DNA of 64,000 bases from Saccharopolyspora erythraea (GTDB lineage: Bacteria > Actinomycetota > Actinomycetes > Mycobacteriales > Pseudonocardiaceae). This document shows, piece after piece, positions 18,196 to 27,661 of the stretch. The notes beneath the pieces were generated by a model. It had not been told where the DNA came from and made no database searches. It saw only the letters and a list, made by a program, of their open reading frames with translations. A program made the translations under genes and the position numbers. Position 1 is the stretch's first letter. Every line of letters starts with the position of its first letter. The stretch spans positions 5,394,001 through 5,458,000 of the forward strand of contig NZ_CP054839.1 of NCBI RefSeq assembly GCF_018141105.1, written 5' to 3'.

Positions 18196-19346
18196 TGGCC
18201 GATGACCGGCGGCATGACCGGTTCGTCGAAGTCGAAGAGGCGGTGGTCGATGACCGGCATCCGGTTGCGGTGCACGGTTTCCTCGTCGTCGCGCTCCCGC
18301 GCGCCGGCGCCCCCTCCCGGCACCATGCCGCCGCGGTTCGCCGCACGCGCGGCGGCGAGGCCGGACGCCGCGCCGGCGCGGCCGGCCAGTCCGCCTGCAC
18401 CCGCGCGCGAGCCGCCCGCCACGAGTCCCGGGTCGAGCGGACCGCCGGAGCCGGTCAGCTTCCCCCACGGCACGCCCCCGCCGAACGCACCGCCCGCGGC
18501 GCCCGAGCCGGCCAGCCCCGCCGGACTGGTCGCCGCGGCCGCGCCGCCCGAGGCCGCGGATGCCGACGCGGTGGACGCCGGTGCGATCGCACGGCTGCTG
18601 CTGAGCAGGCTCTGCTCGTAGCGCTGCATGACGTGCACCGCCTGGGCCTTCTGCTCGGCGGCCGCGACGCTGGCGAGGAACAGGCTGCCGCCACCCCCCG
18701 CCACGGCACCCACCGCCGCGCCCATCACCGCTCCCGGCCCGGCACCGACCCCGCCCGCGGCGGCACCGGCCACCGCACCGACCGCCGCTCCCGCCCCTGC
18801 ACCCGCAGCGGCGCTGGTGACCGCCAGCGCGGCCGGATCACCAGGTGGCGGCGGCATCGCGTTGCGCGCGGTCGACAGCGCGTCACCCGCGCTCTGGGTG
18901 GCCTGGGCGACATCGCCCGCGCGGGCACCGATGTCGGAGGTCCGGTCCCCGAGCGCACCGAGATCGCCCGCGGCGGACCCGGCCGCCTGGCCCGTCCAGT
19001 TCCGCTCCAGCGCACCGCGCTGGTCGTGCAACCCCTCTGCGTGGCCGGTCAGCTCCGCGCCGTGCCGGTCCCACTCGGCGGCCACGTCGCTGACGTCGGT
19101 GACGTCGGCGCCCTCCCACAGCATCGCGTAGAGCTGCTCGTGGGTGTATGCGTTCCAGTTCGTACCCCCCGGCGGAAGCGGTGAACCGAAGTACCCCTCC
19201 CACACGTTGCGCAGGGCGTCCACCACCGGCTGCGCGAGCGCACCGGCCGGTCCGGCCTGCTCCAACGCGGCGGTGGCGGCCCCCGCCAGGTCCTGGACGC
19301 CCGCCGACGCGGCGTCGATCAGGCTCTTGTCTCCCCAGTCGGTCAT
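18192..19346 (-). CDS. PPE-like large type VII secretion substrate (module 1)
   Basis: A 384-residue protein. Residues 62-125 carry the PPE-type helical hairpin (YTHEQLYAMLWEGADVTDV, AEWDRHGAELTGHAEGL) and a WTG at 117-119, equivalent to the WxG turn. A hydrophobic alanine/glycine-rich region (about 170-235) with glycine-zipper-like repeats follows, then a Gly/Ala-rich low-complexity linker and an acidic C-terminus (HRLFDFDEPVMPPVIGQ). ATG 19346 starts the operon, 96 bp after the SARP-STAND regulator on the same strand. It is probably exported via an ESX system encoded elsewhere. Confidence 0.72.
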   Translation of the reverse strand: MTDWGDKSLIDAASAGVQDLAGAATAALEQAGPAGALAQPVVDALRNVWEGYFGSPLPPGGTNWNAYTHEQLYAMLWEGADVTDVSDVAAEWDRHGAELTGHAEGLHDQRGALERNWTGQAAGSAAGDLGALGDRTSDIGARAGDVAQATQSAGDALSTARNAMPPPPGDPAALAVTSAAAGAGAGAAVGAVAGAAAGGVGAGPGAVMGAAVGAVAGGGGSLFLASVAAAEQKAQAVHVMQRYEQSLLSSSRAIAPASTASASAASGGAAAATSPAGLAGSGAAGGAFGGGVPWGKLTGSGGPLDPGLVAGGSRAGAGGLAGRAGAASGLAAARAANRGGMVPGGGAGARERDDEETVHRNRMPVIDHRLFDFDEPVMPPVIGQ

Positions 19347-19442
19347 GCCCCGTCTTCCCCGTCTCACTGCGTGCTGGCGTGCGACGCTCCCAGGACGCTA
19401 ACGGCGGGCGATGAAATCCTGATGAAACGGCGATCGCGCCGC

Positions 19443-22352
19443 TCAGCGGGGGCCGCACCGGTCCAGGCCGTCCAGGACGTCGGCACGCCACTGGGCGTGC
19501 CCGATGCCGTCCGCCAGCGCCAGCGCCTGCTCGAACTGCGCACGCGCCTCGGCCGGTCGCCCCGCCGCGAGGCAGGTGAGGCCGTAGCGGTAGCGGACCT
19601 CCAGCGAGACCAGGCCGGGCATCTCCTCGGAGACCCCGGCGAGCGCCCGGCGTTGCAGTCCGAGTGCCGCGTCCAGGTTTCCCAGCTCCTGCTCCGCCGT
19701 GCCCAGCCGCGTCAGGCAGCCGAGGTGCAGCATGACGTCCACGACCTGTTCGGCCAGTTCGGCGGCCTGCCGCAGTGCGATGGCGGCCTCGGCGAAGCGG
19801 CCGCGGGCCAGGTGGACACTCCCGGTGAAGCACAGCGTCCGGGCCGTCATCGCGGGATTTCCCAGCTTCTCGGCCAGCACGCGGAACTGCGCGAAGCGCG
19901 CGAGCGCCTCCTCGTGCCGCCCCTGCACGTGCTGTATGTAGCCGAGCTGGGAGGCGGCCCGCTCGACGAGCCAGGGGTCGTCCAGCTCGTCGGCCATGGT
20001 CATCACCTCGGTCAGCAGGCCGACCGCCTCGGTGTGGTCCCCCTCCGCCGCCGCGATCACCCCGAGGCCGGCCAGGGCCCTGGCCTCGTCGCGGCGGTCG
20101 CCCCGGCCGCCGCGGCACCGCATGGCGTCGGCGAACCAGTGGCGCGCCTGCTCCAGGCGGCCCTGCGTGAGGTCGACGTAACCGAGGCAGAACCGCAGCG
20201 CCGACGCCATCGGCTCGCCGGCGGTCCCGGCGGTCAGCGGCAGCGCGATCTCGATGGCGGACCGGCACTCGTGGTAGCGGCCCTGCCGGACGAGGTAGTC
20301 CGCCGCGCCCTCGACGATTCGGCACGCATGGCCGGGAAGTCCGGCGGCCGCGGCGTGGCCGACCACGTCGGTGAGGTCACCGGCAGCGTCCAACCAGGCC
20401 GACGCGTCCTCGCCGCCGCTGAACGGCGGCGGGTCCGGCCGGGACTCCGTCGCGTCGGCGGAGAAGTCCCACTCGCTAGCGCATCGGGTCGCAGTCACGT
20501 AGAGGTCCAGCAGCCTGGTGCGGGCCACCGCGACCTCCTCGGGATCCTGCGCGGCGAGGCGCCGCGCGAACACCGCGACCAGGTCGTGCAGCCGGTAGCG
20601 GCCGGCCGCCGGCTCCTGCACCAGGTTGGTGTCCACCAGGCGTTCCAGCACGCGTTCGGCCTCGTACCGGGCCCAACCCAGCATCGCCGCCACCGCGAGC
20701 CCGTCCAGCTCGGGCGACGGAGCCAGGCCCAGCACGCGGAACGCGCGTCGCTCGGTCGCCGGGAGCTGCTGGTAGGAAATCCGGAAGGCGGCCTCGACGC
20801 TGCGGTCCTCGGCGGTCAGCTCACCGAGCCGGTTCCCGTCGTCGGCCAGCCGCGCCACCAGGTCCCGGTACGTCCACATCGGACGGTTCTGCAGCCGGGC
20901 CCCTGCGATGCGCAACGCGAGCGGCAGCCGGCCGCACAGCCGAGCGAGCTCCCGCACGGCCTGCTGCTCACCACCGGAGCGCGCGCTGCCCACCATGCGG
21001 TCGAGCAACACCTCGGCGGAACCGAGGCCGAGCGGCCCCAGGGAAATCCGGTTGCCCGCGTCCAGTCCCGTCAGCCGCTGCCTGCTGGTCACCAGCACCT
21101 TGCTGCCCGGTCCGGACGGCAGCAGCGGGCGCACCTGCTCGGCGCCGGAGGCGTCGTCGAGCAACAGCAGCAACCGCAGCGCGGCGGTCGCCGACCGCCA
21201 GCAGGCGGCGAGCTCGTCGAGGTCGTCCGGGACACCGCGCTCGTCGAAACCGACCGAGCGCAGCAGCCTGCGCAGAACCCGTTGCGCCGTCAGCGCATCC
21301 CGGCCGTCGCTGTGCCCGTGCAGATCGACGAACAGGCAGCCGTCGGGGAAGCGCGCGCGCACCGAGCGCGCCGCACGCACCGCGAGCGCGGTCTTGCCCG
21401 CGCCGGCGACGCCGTCCACCGCGTCCACGGACACCGTCCCAGCGGCGACCGGTGCGGTGAGCACGGCGAGTTCCTGGTCGCGCCCCACCAGCTCGACGGT
21501 GTCCACCGGGAGTTCGTCGCGGACGACGCGGCGCGCTCCTGCGGGCCGCCCGGGCGGTTCGCCCGGCGGGCGGGTGGCGAGAGCGGTGTCATCGCCGCGC
21601 AGCACGGCCTGGTGCACCGCGCGCACTTCCTCCCCCGGCTCGACGCCGAGTTCTTCCACCAGGCGCCGCCGCAGCTCGGCGAACACCGACAGCGCGTCCG
21701 CCCGGCGTCCCCCGGCGTGCAGCGCGCGGATCAGCAACGCCGCGAGCGTCTCGTCGTGCGGGTGCGCGGCGGTCAACGCCGACAACTCGCCGATGGCGTC
21801 GGCGGGGCGGTTCAGGCGCAACAGCCATTCGAGTTTCCGCTGCGACAGGGCGATCCGGCGCTCCGCCAGGCGCCGCCGCTCCCCCGCCGCGAACGGCCCG
21901 GGCAGCCCGGCCAGCGGCTCGCCCTCGTACAGCGCGAGCGCGCGGTCGTAGCCGTCCACCGCCGCGGTGAGATCTCCGGACAGCGCGGCCACGTCCGCCT
22001 CGGCGACGGTCTGTTCCAGCAGCGCCGCATCAACCGGGACGCCACGGCTGCGGAAGCGGTACCCGCCCCGGTCGCCACAGATCACGGCGGGCTCCGGGCC
22101 AGCACCGCGCAGGCACTTGCGAAGCCGGTAGACGTATCCGGGCACGACCTTGAGACCCGTACCCGGCGGTTCGTCGCCCCACACGCCGTCGAGCAGCTCC
22201 CGCTGGCTGACCGTCACGTCCGGCCGCAGGACCAGCCCGGCCAGGAACGCCTGCTGGCGAACCGGACCGAGGTCCAGCCGCTCGGCACCGCGCCACGCCC
22301 GCAGCGGACCGAGGACGGCGAACCGGAGCCGCCGCTCGGCGTCAGATCCCAT
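19443..22352 (-). CDS. SARP-type AfsR/SARP-STAND regulator with TPR repeats (module 1)
   Basis: A 969-residue AfsR-like activator. Residues 8-100 are the OmpR-type winged helix (LRFAVLGPLRAWRG...VPGYVYRLRKCLRG), 105-260 the bacterial transcriptional activation domain (SRGVPVDAALLEQTV; RPADAIGELSALTAAHPHDE), then an NB-ARC/STAND ATPase with P-loop GVAGAGKTA and Walker B LLLLLDDASG, and a C-terminal series of TPRs. Such proteins activate clusters after ATP/ligand-dependent oligomerisation. It lies directly upstream of secretion module 1 on the same strand and probably controls it. Confidence 0.88.
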   Translation of the reverse strand: MGSDAERRLRFAVLGPLRAWRGAERLDLGPVRQQAFLAGLVLRPDVTVSQRELLDGVWGDEPPGTGLKVVPGYVYRLRKCLRGAGPEPAVICGDRGGYRFRSRGVPVDAALLEQTVAEADVAALSGDLTAAVDGYDRALALYEGEPLAGLPGPFAAGERRRLAERRIALSQRKLEWLLRLNRPADAIGELSALTAAHPHDETLAALLIRALHAGGRRADALSVFAELRRRLVEELGVEPGEEVRAVHQAVLRGDDTALATRPPGEPPGRPAGARRVVRDELPVDTVELVGRDQELAVLTAPVAAGTVSVDAVDGVAGAGKTALAVRAARSVRARFPDGCLFVDLHGHSDGRDALTAQRVLRRLLRSVGFDERGVPDDLDELAACWRSATAALRLLLLLDDASGAEQVRPLLPSGPGSKVLVTSRQRLTGLDAGNRISLGPLGLGSAEVLLDRMVGSARSGGEQQAVRELARLCGRLPLALRIAGARLQNRPMWTYRDLVARLADDGNRLGELTAEDRSVEAAFRISYQQLPATERRAFRVLGLAPSPELDGLAVAAMLGWARYEAERVLERLVDTNLVQEPAAGRYRLHDLVAVFARRLAAQDPEEVAVARTRLLDLYVTATRCASEWDFSADATESRPDPPPFSGGEDASAWLDAAGDLTDVVGHAAAAGLPGHACRIVEGAADYLVRQGRYHECRSAIEIALPLTAGTAGEPMASALRFCLGYVDLTQGRLEQARHWFADAMRCRGGRGDRRDEARALAGLGVIAAAEGDHTEAVGLLTEVMTMADELDDPWLVERAASQLGYIQHVQGRHEEALARFAQFRVLAEKLGNPAMTARTLCFTGSVHLARGRFAEAAIALRQAAELAEQVVDVMLHLGCLTRLGTAEQELGNLDAALGLQRRALAGVSEEMPGLVSLEVRYRYGLTCLAAGRPAEARAQFEQALALADGIGHAQWRADVLDGLDRCGPR

Positions 22353-22541
22353 CGCGGTCCGCGACGACGGGGTTCGCGGTCGTCGTCAGCCGCGAACGCA
22401 CCGCACACCGCGACGGGACCGGAAACATGATCGGAGTATACGCGGCGCGGTCGCTCCACGCGGCCGTTTCCGGGGCAACGGCCGCTACCCCCGGTGCCGG
22501 AATCGCGCGCCACACAACGGACATTCCGGTATATGTGGTTC

Positions 22542-24002
22542 ATGGACGTGATCGTGCGAACCGGATCCGGGCGTGTGCGTGGTTCCTCCGCCGACGGCGT
22601 GAACGTGTTCAAGGGGATTCCCTACGCCGCCGCGCTGGATGGGCCTGCCCGGTTCCAGGCGCCGCTGCCCGCGCCCTCGTGGGAGGGCGTGCGGGACGCG
22701 ACCGCGTTCAGCGCGGCCGTGCCGCAGGAGGCAGTGCCGATGCCGGGACAGGTGTCGCCCTAAAAACCCGGCGACAGCACCGAATGCCTGACCGTCAACG
22801 TCTGGAGCCCGGACGTGGGTGCGCGCGGGTTGCCGGTCCTGGTGTGGATCCACGGCGGCATGTTCATGCACGGCTCCTCGGCCAGTCCCGCCTACGACGG
22901 CACCGTGCTGGCACGCGAGGGCGTGGTGTTCGTGTCCCTGAACTACCGCGTGGGCTACGAGGGTTTCGGCTGGGTCGCCGACGCACCGGCCAACCGCGGC
23001 CTGCTGGACCAGGTCGCGGCGCTGCGCTGGGTGCGCGACAACATCGCCGGCTTCGGTGGCGACCCCGGCAACGTCACCGTCGCCGGGCAGTCCGCCGGTG
23101 CCGGCTCGGTGGTCGCGCTGGTCGGCAGTCCCGCCGCGCGCGGCCTGCTGCGTAGGGGGATCGCCCAGAGCGTCGGCGGGCTGTTCGTCCCGGAGGCCGA
23201 GGCGCGGGCGGTGGCCGAGATGGTCGCCGAGCAGCTCGGTGTCTCCCCCACCGCGGCGGAACTGGGCTCACTTCCCCCGGAGGCGATCCACGGCGCGCAG
23301 TCCACGCCGATGGCCGCGATCACCGCCGATCCGGCGGCGTGGACGAACTCGCACACGCCGTACGCGCCGATGTTCGGCGACGACGTGCTGGAGCGGCGCC
23401 CGTGGGAGGCGCTGCGCGCCGGTGCCGGGCGCGGGATCGACCTGATCGCCGGGTTCACCCGCGACGAGTGCCGCGTGTTCGCCGCCGGCCTCGACCTCTC
23501 CGGCAGCGATCCGGTCGCCGTGGCGCGCGGCATGCGGCTGGCGCCGGAGGCCGTGCCCCGGTACCGGGCCGCGCATCCCGGCATCTCCAACGCCGGCCTG
23601 CACGAGCTGATGCTCACCGACTCGCTGTTCCGCATGCCGACGCTGTGGTGCGCCGAAGGGCACGCCGAGGCGGGTGGGAAGACCTACCTCTACGAGTTCG
23701 CCTGGCCCACGCCCGTGCTCGACGGCGCGTACGGCGCCTGCCACTCCCTCGACGTGCCGTTCCTGTTCGGCGTCCTCGACGACGAGATCGGCCGTCCCAT
23801 CCTGGGCGACCCCGCACCGGCCGGTTTCGAGGTGCTGTCGGCACAGCTACACCGGGCCTGGACGTCGTTCGCGACCAGCGGTGACCCCGGATGGCCGCGG
23901 TTCGGCACCGACTGGCGCCTGGCCCGCTCCTGGAACGTGCCGGTCGAGGTGGTCAGCGACCCCGCCGGGGCGTCGCGCCGCATCTGGCGCGAGCACGCCT
24001 GA
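22542..24002 (+). pseudogene. Carboxylesterase (type B) interrupted by an in-frame TAA
   Basis: The frame reads as one type B carboxylesterase of 486 residues except for a TAA at 22761-22763. Before it: [14 protein letters not shown]...VFKGIPYAA; after it: DSTECLTVNVWSPD, VLVWIHGGMF (oxyanion), AGQSAGAGSVVAL (nucleophile serine), TRDECRVFAAG and ACHSLDVPFLFG (catalytic histidine). Continuity of the frame on both sides shows a single point change. ATG 22542 is taken as start; ATG 22533 is also possible. The downstream piece could restart at GTG 22815 but would lack the first strands. A sequence error is possible. Confidence 0.82.
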
Positions 24003-24005
24003 CCC

Positions 24006-24148
24006 GCACGGAACACCGGGAGCGCAGGTCAGTCTCCCGCGGCGGGGAAACCGGAAGCCCACGTTCGTCCCGCGGCACGGAACACCGGGAGCGCACGCCA
24101 GTCTCCCTCGGCGCGGAGCCGCGGGAGTGCGCGTCAGTCCCGCAGCGG
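24006..24148. repeat. Four-unit degenerate tandem repeat, about 35 bp period
   Basis: The units begin near 24007, 24042, 24076 and 24112. A 21-bp block starting GCACGGAACACCGGG is identical at 24006-24026 and 24075-24095, and the other two copies are diverged. Each unit contains GGGAG...CTCCC or close variants that can form a hairpin. The last unit overlaps the 3' end of the YbaB gene. It may act as a terminator array between convergent genes; it is not a CRISPR since no unique spacers separate the units. Confidence 0.75.
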
Positions 24149-24757
24149 GTCGAAGTCCGGACCGAAGTCGCCGTCGTCGTAGTCGTCGAACTGCGACCGC
24201 TTCGGCTGCTGCTGCGGCGGTGTCCCCGGCTTCGGCGGCGTCGCCGACGGGCCGGACGGGCCGCCGGACGGGTTCGGCGCCGCCGGCGGCGGCTTCGGAG
24301 CGTCGTCCTCGGGGGCGTCCCACTTCGACGAGGTCTCCTGCTCCGGCTCCTCCGGCTGCTCCGGGAAACGCTCGCGCAGGTTGTCCAGCATCATCGACCG
24401 CGTCTGCATGTCCTCGTCACCGAGCTGCGCGGCCATCGTCTCCCCGACCCGGCTCGCGATGTCGGCCTGCGCCCGATGCATCGTGGCCAGGATCTGCGCG
24501 GCCAGCTCCGACGGCGCCATCGAGCGGACCTTGTCGGTGAACTCCAGGTCCGTCACGCTGCCGTCGGCGCGCACGGTGACCTTGATCCGGCCGTCCGGGC
24601 TCGCGGCGGTCAGCCGCAGCCGCTCGGTCTGCTCCTGCACCGCCTGGTAGCGCTCGGCCTTCTCGGCGAAGCCCTGCGCCCACTCCTGGATGCGCCGCTG
24701 CGCCTCCTCGGGGTCCGCGCCGATCGCGGCGAACCCACCTCGGCTCTCGCCGGGCAT
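24134..24757 (-). CDS. YbaB/EbfC-family protein with proline-rich tail (module 2)
   Basis: A 207-residue protein. The first 130 residues match YbaB/EbfC nucleoid-associated proteins: an N-terminal coiled helix (EEAQRRIQEWAQGFAEKAERY), the sheet region (DGRIKVTVRADGSVTDLEFTDKVRS), and the helix AELAAQILATMHRAQADIASRV-like segment. The remaining 75 residues are Pro/Gln/Asp-rich, ending in acidic DDYDDGDFGPDFDPLRD. ATG 24757 has AGGAGGAGG upstream. Stand-alone YbaB proteins are dimers that bind DNA; in actinobacteria similar genes sit in type VII secretion clusters. It ends module 2. Confidence 0.78.
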   Translation of the reverse strand: MPGESRGGFAAIGADPEEAQRRIQEWAQGFAEKAERYQAVQEQTERLRLTAASPDGRIKVTVRADGSVTDLEFTDKVRSMAPSELAAQILATMHRAQADIASRVGETMAAQLGDEDMQTRSMMLDNLRERFPEQPEEPEQETSSKWDAPEDDAPKPPPAAPNPSGGPSGPSATPPKPGTPPQQQPKRSQFDDYDDGDFGPDFDPLRD

Positions 24758-24791
24758 TGCTCAACCTCCTCCTACCGCGGCCGAACCGCGC

Positions 24792-25109
24792 TCAGGCCTG
24801 ATCGTGGGCCTTCAGCAGCGGATCGAACGACACGGCGTTGCCGTCGTCGGTGTCCAGGTACTGCTTCGCCGTGCTGCGGATGTTGTCCGCCGTCGCGCTG
24901 ACGCCCTCGCTGGCGGCCTTCAGCGCGTCCATCCCCTTCTGCTCCATCGGGTTGACGATCGGAGGCAGGAACGAGCACAGCAGGCCATAGGCCTCGTCGG
25001 ACATGCTCACCGTCTCGGCCGCCGAGATCGCGGTCTTCAACCGGTCGGTCAACCCGTCCAGATGGCTGCCGTGGGCCGTGAGCTCCTCGGCGGTGACCTC
25101 GAAAGTCAT
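24792..25109 (-). CDS. EspC/WXG-like small type VII secretion protein (module 2)
   Basis: A 105-residue protein with the two-helix layout of DUF2580/EspC proteins: MTFEVTAEELTAHGSHLDGLTDRLKTAISAAE then GMDALKAASEGVSATADNIRSTAKQYLDTDD. The conserved YLDTDD segment matches the YLDRES of the module 1 partner. No strict WXG is present. ATG 25109 has GGAGGGAG 8 nt upstream. It lies between EspG and the YbaB gene in one minus-strand operon, with 17-35 bp gaps. Confidence 0.78.
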   Translation of the reverse strand: MTFEVTAEELTAHGSHLDGLTDRLKTAISAAETVSMSDEAYGLLCSFLPPIVNPMEQKGMDALKAASEGVSATADNIRSTAKQYLDTDDGNAVSFDPLLKAHDQA

Positions 25110-25126
25110 GGTTGCTCCCTCCTGCC

Positions 25127-25888
25127 TCAGGCGACCGCGGACAGCACGTCGGCGAGGCGGTGCTCGATGCGCCGGTTGTCGGCCGGGGTGATGCTCAGCC
25201 AGGAGCCCTCGCTGGTCATCAGGTACCGGCCCTGGAAGGTGTCGAACCAGTTGACCAGCGTCGAGGCCCGCATCGACCGGTGCGAGACCCCGAACTGGCC
25301 ACCGGCGCAACGGCTGTTGACCAGCTCGGTGAACGTAGCCGCGTCCTGCGCCGAAAGACCTGCCCGCGTCAGCGCGACCTCCTCGTCGAGGTCACCGCCG
25401 AAGGGGTCCTCGTCGTCCTCGGCGAGCGCCCTGGTGAGCGTGTCGCGGGGCATCGACACCCCTCGCAACTGGCCTGGTTCGCCGGGGGGCAGCACGCCCA
25501 CGATCGACATCGCCAGCGCGGTGGGCCGGATCTCGGTCAGCGACACCTCGTCCGCGGCGACCTGGGCGAGCACGCCGGTGTTGCGGTCGGCGGCCGCCAG
25601 CGCCCGGACGGGACGGCGCAAGTGGCCGACCGCGTCCACCGACGTGTCGTGGTCTGTCAGCAGCCGCAGCAGCTGCTCCAGCCTGGGGTCGAGCTGCCGC
25701 CCGTCGGCGAGTCCGCGCCCGGACAGCGCCCGGAACGCCTCGTCGGCGAGCTCGGAGCGCTCCTCCATCGTCATCCCCTGGCTGGGCACCTCGAGCGGGA
25801 ACGGAGGCCGCCCCAGGCCCAGCGCGTCGTGGACGAGGTCGAACTCGGCGGCCGACAACGCGAAATCCGGCCTCGCGGACATGCTCAC
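25127..25888 (-). CDS. EspG family type VII secretion chaperone (module 2)
   Basis: A 253-residue EspG-like protein (FALSAAEFDLVHDALGLGRPPFPLEVPSQG at the N-terminus, RPVRALAAADRNTGVLAQVAADEVSL in the sheet, WFDTFQGRYLMTSEGSWLSITPADNRRIEHRL at the C-terminus, each quoted in part of the fold). It is less similar to the module 1 EspG than the shared fold would suggest, so each probably serves its own large partner. GTG 25888 overlaps the stop of the large PPE-like gene (GTGA); ATG 25882 is an alternative. Cytosolic chaperone for PPE-type substrates. Confidence 0.82.
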   Translation of the reverse strand: MSMSARPDFALSAAEFDLVHDALGLGRPPFPLEVPSQGMTMEERSELADEAFRALSGRGLADGRQLDPRLEQLLRLLTDHDTSVDAVGHLRRPVRALAAADRNTGVLAQVAADEVSLTEIRPTALAMSIVGVLPPGEPGQLRGVSMPRDTLTRALAEDDEDPFGGDLDEEVALTRAGLSAQDAATFTELVNSRCAGGQFGVSHRSMRASTLVNWFDTFQGRYLMTSEGSWLSITPADNRRIEHRLADVLSAVA

Positions 25889-27555
25889 CCCTGGTCCTGC
25901 TTCTTCTTGCGCTTGCCCTCACCGATCACCGGCGGCGGCAGGTCGGCGCCGGGGACCTCCACGACCGGGCCGCCCTCGACGTACTTGCTGGAGCGCTGCT
26001 GGTCGTCGTCGCCCCGGCCGCGCTGGCCCATGGCCCCGGGCGCCATCCCGCCGCCCATCGCACCGGCTCCGGATCCTCCGGACTGGCCGGGCGCGCCTCC
26101 ACCCCTGCCACCGGGGACGCCCTCTCCGCGGCCGACACCCGTCACGCCACCCGTGCCGGAGGTCCCGCCGCGCATGCCCGGACCGCCCGCCGCACCGGAA
26201 CCGGCACCGCCCGCACCGCCGCCGGCACCGCCGCCCGCACCACCGGAGCCGCCGAGCCCGCTGCCTCCGGGGCCGCCGGTGCTCGGGATCGGCGGGATCT
26301 GACCGCTCCAGCCGGCGCGCGGGCCACCGGGACCGCGCTGATCGCCACCCGGACCGCGCTTCCCGCCTCCGGGGTTGATGGGCTGGCCGCCGACGGTGGG
26401 ACCGTCGGGCCCCTGGAAGGACCTCGGCTGGTGCGTGAAGTCCTGGCCCTGGTGGGGATTCGTGCTCGCCGGGTTGAACGTGGTGCCCTGCGAGGTCGTG
26501 CTGCTCGGCTCGAAGTCCCCGAGCCGGGGCGCTCCGCCCCCGCCGCGGTACGGACCGGACGAGGGGCCGCCGGCCTCCGGCCCGGACCCACCGCCGCCGT
26601 GCGGGGTTGCCGTCAGCGACGGTCCACCGCCCTGCGGACCGCCACCGCCGTGGGCGTTCGGCTGGAACTCCGACAAGGTCGGGACGTTCTGGTTGGGGCC
26701 ACCGGGAGGACCACCGGGGGTGATCTCGCCGCCGGGGGGCGGGCCGCCAACGCCCGGGCCGCCCGGAGGCTGACCGCCGGGCGCCTGCTGGTTGAACGGC
26801 TGTCCGCCCGGCTGCTGCCCATCCGCCGGCGCGCCCGGACCCGCGGGGCCGCCGGCACCGCCCGGACCCTGTCCACCACCGGGGCCGCCCGCACCGCCGG
26901 GACCGCCCGCGCCGCCGCCCGGAGCGGCCGATCGCCCGAACATGTGGGGCTGTTCGTCCTGGAGCGGGTTCGGCGGCCGGGTGAAGCGCGGCGTGTCGGA
27001 GTCCACGACGCGGGACTCCTTCTCCATCCACGTCATGACCTCAACCGCCTGCTGGTGCGCGGTGCCGGACCGCTCGTGCAGGACCCGCGCGTCGGCGGAG
27101 GCCTTGTGGAAGGCTTCCATGTTGCCCGCGACGAAGGTTGCAGCGGCGAACTTCTCGAGGTTCTCGGCGCCCTCGACGGGTTCGGGCATCTGCGCCTTGG
27201 CGGTCTCCATGATCCGGCCCTGCGCCGAGATCCGCTCGCCCAGCGCACCGGCGGTCTCGCCGGCGGTCACGTTCCAGTCCGCCAGCTTCTGGATCGCCGA
27301 CCGCGCGGCGGTGGCGGCTTCACCCTGCCAGCCGGACTCGGTGGCGCGCAGCCGTTCCCCCATCTGCTGGGCGGCCTCGGCCATCTCGCTGCTCAGCTTG
27401 CTCCACTGCTGGGCCAGCTCGCCGACTCGTCCCGGGTCGTTGGCGACGTGCACGGCCTCGTAGAGCTCGCGGTGGCTGCGCGCGGCCCAGTTCTGCGTCT
27501 CCCGCAACGCGTTGTCCGCGGCGGGCCCAGTCGGTGCTTGCGCTTCCGAGGGCAT
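25885..27555 (-). CDS. Gly/Pro-rich PPE-like type VII secretion substrate (module 2)
   Basis: A 556-residue protein. Residues 20-170 form the helical PPE-like region (SHRELYEAVHVANDPGRV, WSKLSSEMAEAAQQMGERL, WQG at 76-78, then helices to HQQAVEVMTWMEKESRVV). From about 210 to 520 it is an extreme low-complexity region of Gly, Pro and Gln, followed by GDDDQQRSSKYVEGGPVVEVPGADLPPPVIGEGKRKKK, a basic end. The DLPPPVIGE near the C-terminus parallels the EPVMPPVIGQ end of the module 1 protein, suggesting a shared tail signal. It is co-transcribed with its EspG. Probable secreted or wall-linked effector (inferred). Confidence 0.7.
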   Translation of the reverse strand: MPSEAQAPTGPAADNALRETQNWAARSHRELYEAVHVANDPGRVGELAQQWSKLSSEMAEAAQQMGERLRATESGWQGEAATAARSAIQKLADWNVTAGETAGALGERISAQGRIMETAKAQMPEPVEGAENLEKFAAATFVAGNMEAFHKASADARVLHERSGTAHQQAVEVMTWMEKESRVVDSDTPRFTRPPNPLQDEQPHMFGRSAAPGGGAGGPGGAGGPGGGQGPGGAGGPAGPGAPADGQQPGGQPFNQQAPGGQPPGGPGVGGPPPGGEITPGGPPGGPNQNVPTLSEFQPNAHGGGGPQGGGPSLTATPHGGGGSGPEAGGPSSGPYRGGGGAPRLGDFEPSSTTSQGTTFNPASTNPHQGQDFTHQPRSFQGPDGPTVGGQPINPGGGKRGPGGDQRGPGGPRAGWSGQIPPIPSTGGPGGSGLGGSGGAGGGAGGGAGGAGSGAAGGPGMRGGTSGTGGVTGVGRGEGVPGGRGGGAPGQSGGSGAGAMGGGMAPGAMGQRGRGDDDQQRSSKYVEGGPVVEVPGADLPPPVIGEGKRKKKQDQG

Positions 27556-27661
27556 TTTCGGTCTCTTTCCTCAACTGCGGTGGCCGCCCCGGTGCGAGAC
27601 GGCGGAGTCCGGATCGGCAGCGCGGGCCGGTGCCGTGCCCGCGGGCCGGCACCGGCCGCGG

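Noticed and set aside
19371-22430. A 1019-codon plus-strand frame opposite the first SARP regulator
   Set aside because: Antisense shadow; the SARP domains read on the other strand.
24006-24148. The 35-bp repeats as a CRISPR array
   Set aside because: Only four degenerate units without regular unique spacers and no cas gene.
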